A DNA stretch of 34,519 bases from Bacteroides sp. CAG:770. GTDB taxonomy: Bacteria > Bacteroidota > Bacteroidia > Bacteroidales > UBA932. The stretch covers positions 1-34,519 of the forward strand of contig FR890620.1 in NCBI GenBank assembly GCA_000435075.1. Direction: 5' to 3'. Below are positions 34,399 through 34,519 of this stretch, piece after piece. The translations under genes and the position numbers were made by a program. Numbering within the stretch: the first letter of the stretch is position 1; every line of letters starts with the position of its first letter. The notes under the pieces were generated by a model. That model ran no database searches and was not told the DNA's origin. It was given only the letters and a program-made list of their open reading frames with translations.

Positions 34399-34519
34399 TT
34401 TCGACCCTCTTGACAGGCGTGATTAGGAACACATTCGCGGTAAGATACTGAAGATAAGGGCGTTGCGAGATTAAAGCCACGACATGAATCTGCCAAGACC
34501 ACCTTTCGAAACGACCTCT
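34399..34519. repeat. 196-bp inverted-repeat element, unit 5 (cut by the window end)
   Basis: Left end 34399-34417, followed by the conserved interior up to the inner hairpin, where the window stops. Confidence 0.9.

Noticed and set aside
32949..34519. CRISPR array
   Set aside because: Repeats are 196 bp and spacers 130-223 bp, the spacers share sequence with one another, and no cas gene is present.
32949..34519. Integron cassette array with attC sites
   Set aside because: The units do have inverted symmetry, but I find no GTTRRRY/RYYYAAC core sites, the spacers carry no genes and no integrase is in the window.

Overview
The window looks like an ordinary chromosomal contig from a member of the Bacteroidales (Bacteroidota). 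The evidence is the ATP synthase gene order atpD-C-B-E-F-H-A-G, promoters of the TTTG-N19-TAnnTTTG type (a complete one lies before rdgB), a TonB-dependent receptor paired with a calycin-like lipoprotein, NamZ, a DUF6913-like protein and weak Shine-Dalgarno use. I cannot fix the family or genus. Both ends lie in the same repeat family: the first bases match the end of a 196-bp element, and the window stops inside another copy. The window may therefore be a whole contig broken at dispersed repeats.

Layout. 1-680: the 3' end of an unrecognised gene, a structured repeat element and a terminator. 686-3471 (minus): lipoprotein and TonB receptor. 3671-5343 (minus): two overlapping AraC regulators. 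5499-10554 (plus): a four-gene efflux operon (TolC, HlyD, two ABC-2 permeases, no ATPase), divergent from the regulators. 10555-11249: non-coding, with a strong terminator and two copies of an 81-bp repeat inside a structured element. 11250-15955 (minus): recO, rdgB, an unknown membrane protein, a LemA-family protein and an S41 protease. 16263-19764 (minus): secreted esterase, DUF368/PopT-type transporter, DUF6913-like protein and a PfkB-family kinase broken by a 37-bp tandem duplication. 19789-22737 (minus): RNase R with long basic tails. 22881-25625 (minus): secreted C1 peptidase and NamZ muramidase. 25681-32465 (minus): the complete F1Fo ATP synthase operon. 32466-34519: non-coding, with an 18-bp perfect hairpin, a possible gene remnant and an array of five 196-bp elements bounded by inverted repeats.

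The most unusual signal is not a gene. The heptamer GTCAATG (complement CATTGAC), usually preceded by T or G, occurs about 70 times by hand count in both orientations between 962 and 32356. About four are expected by chance. It is absent from the repeat-rich non-coding blocks at both ends and in the middle. It behaves like a genome-wide marker motif, comparable in density to DNA uptake sequences or cyanobacterial HIP1, and I know of no description of it. The second signal is the terminal array, in which every complete element is exactly 196 bp while the spacers vary from 130 to 223 bp.
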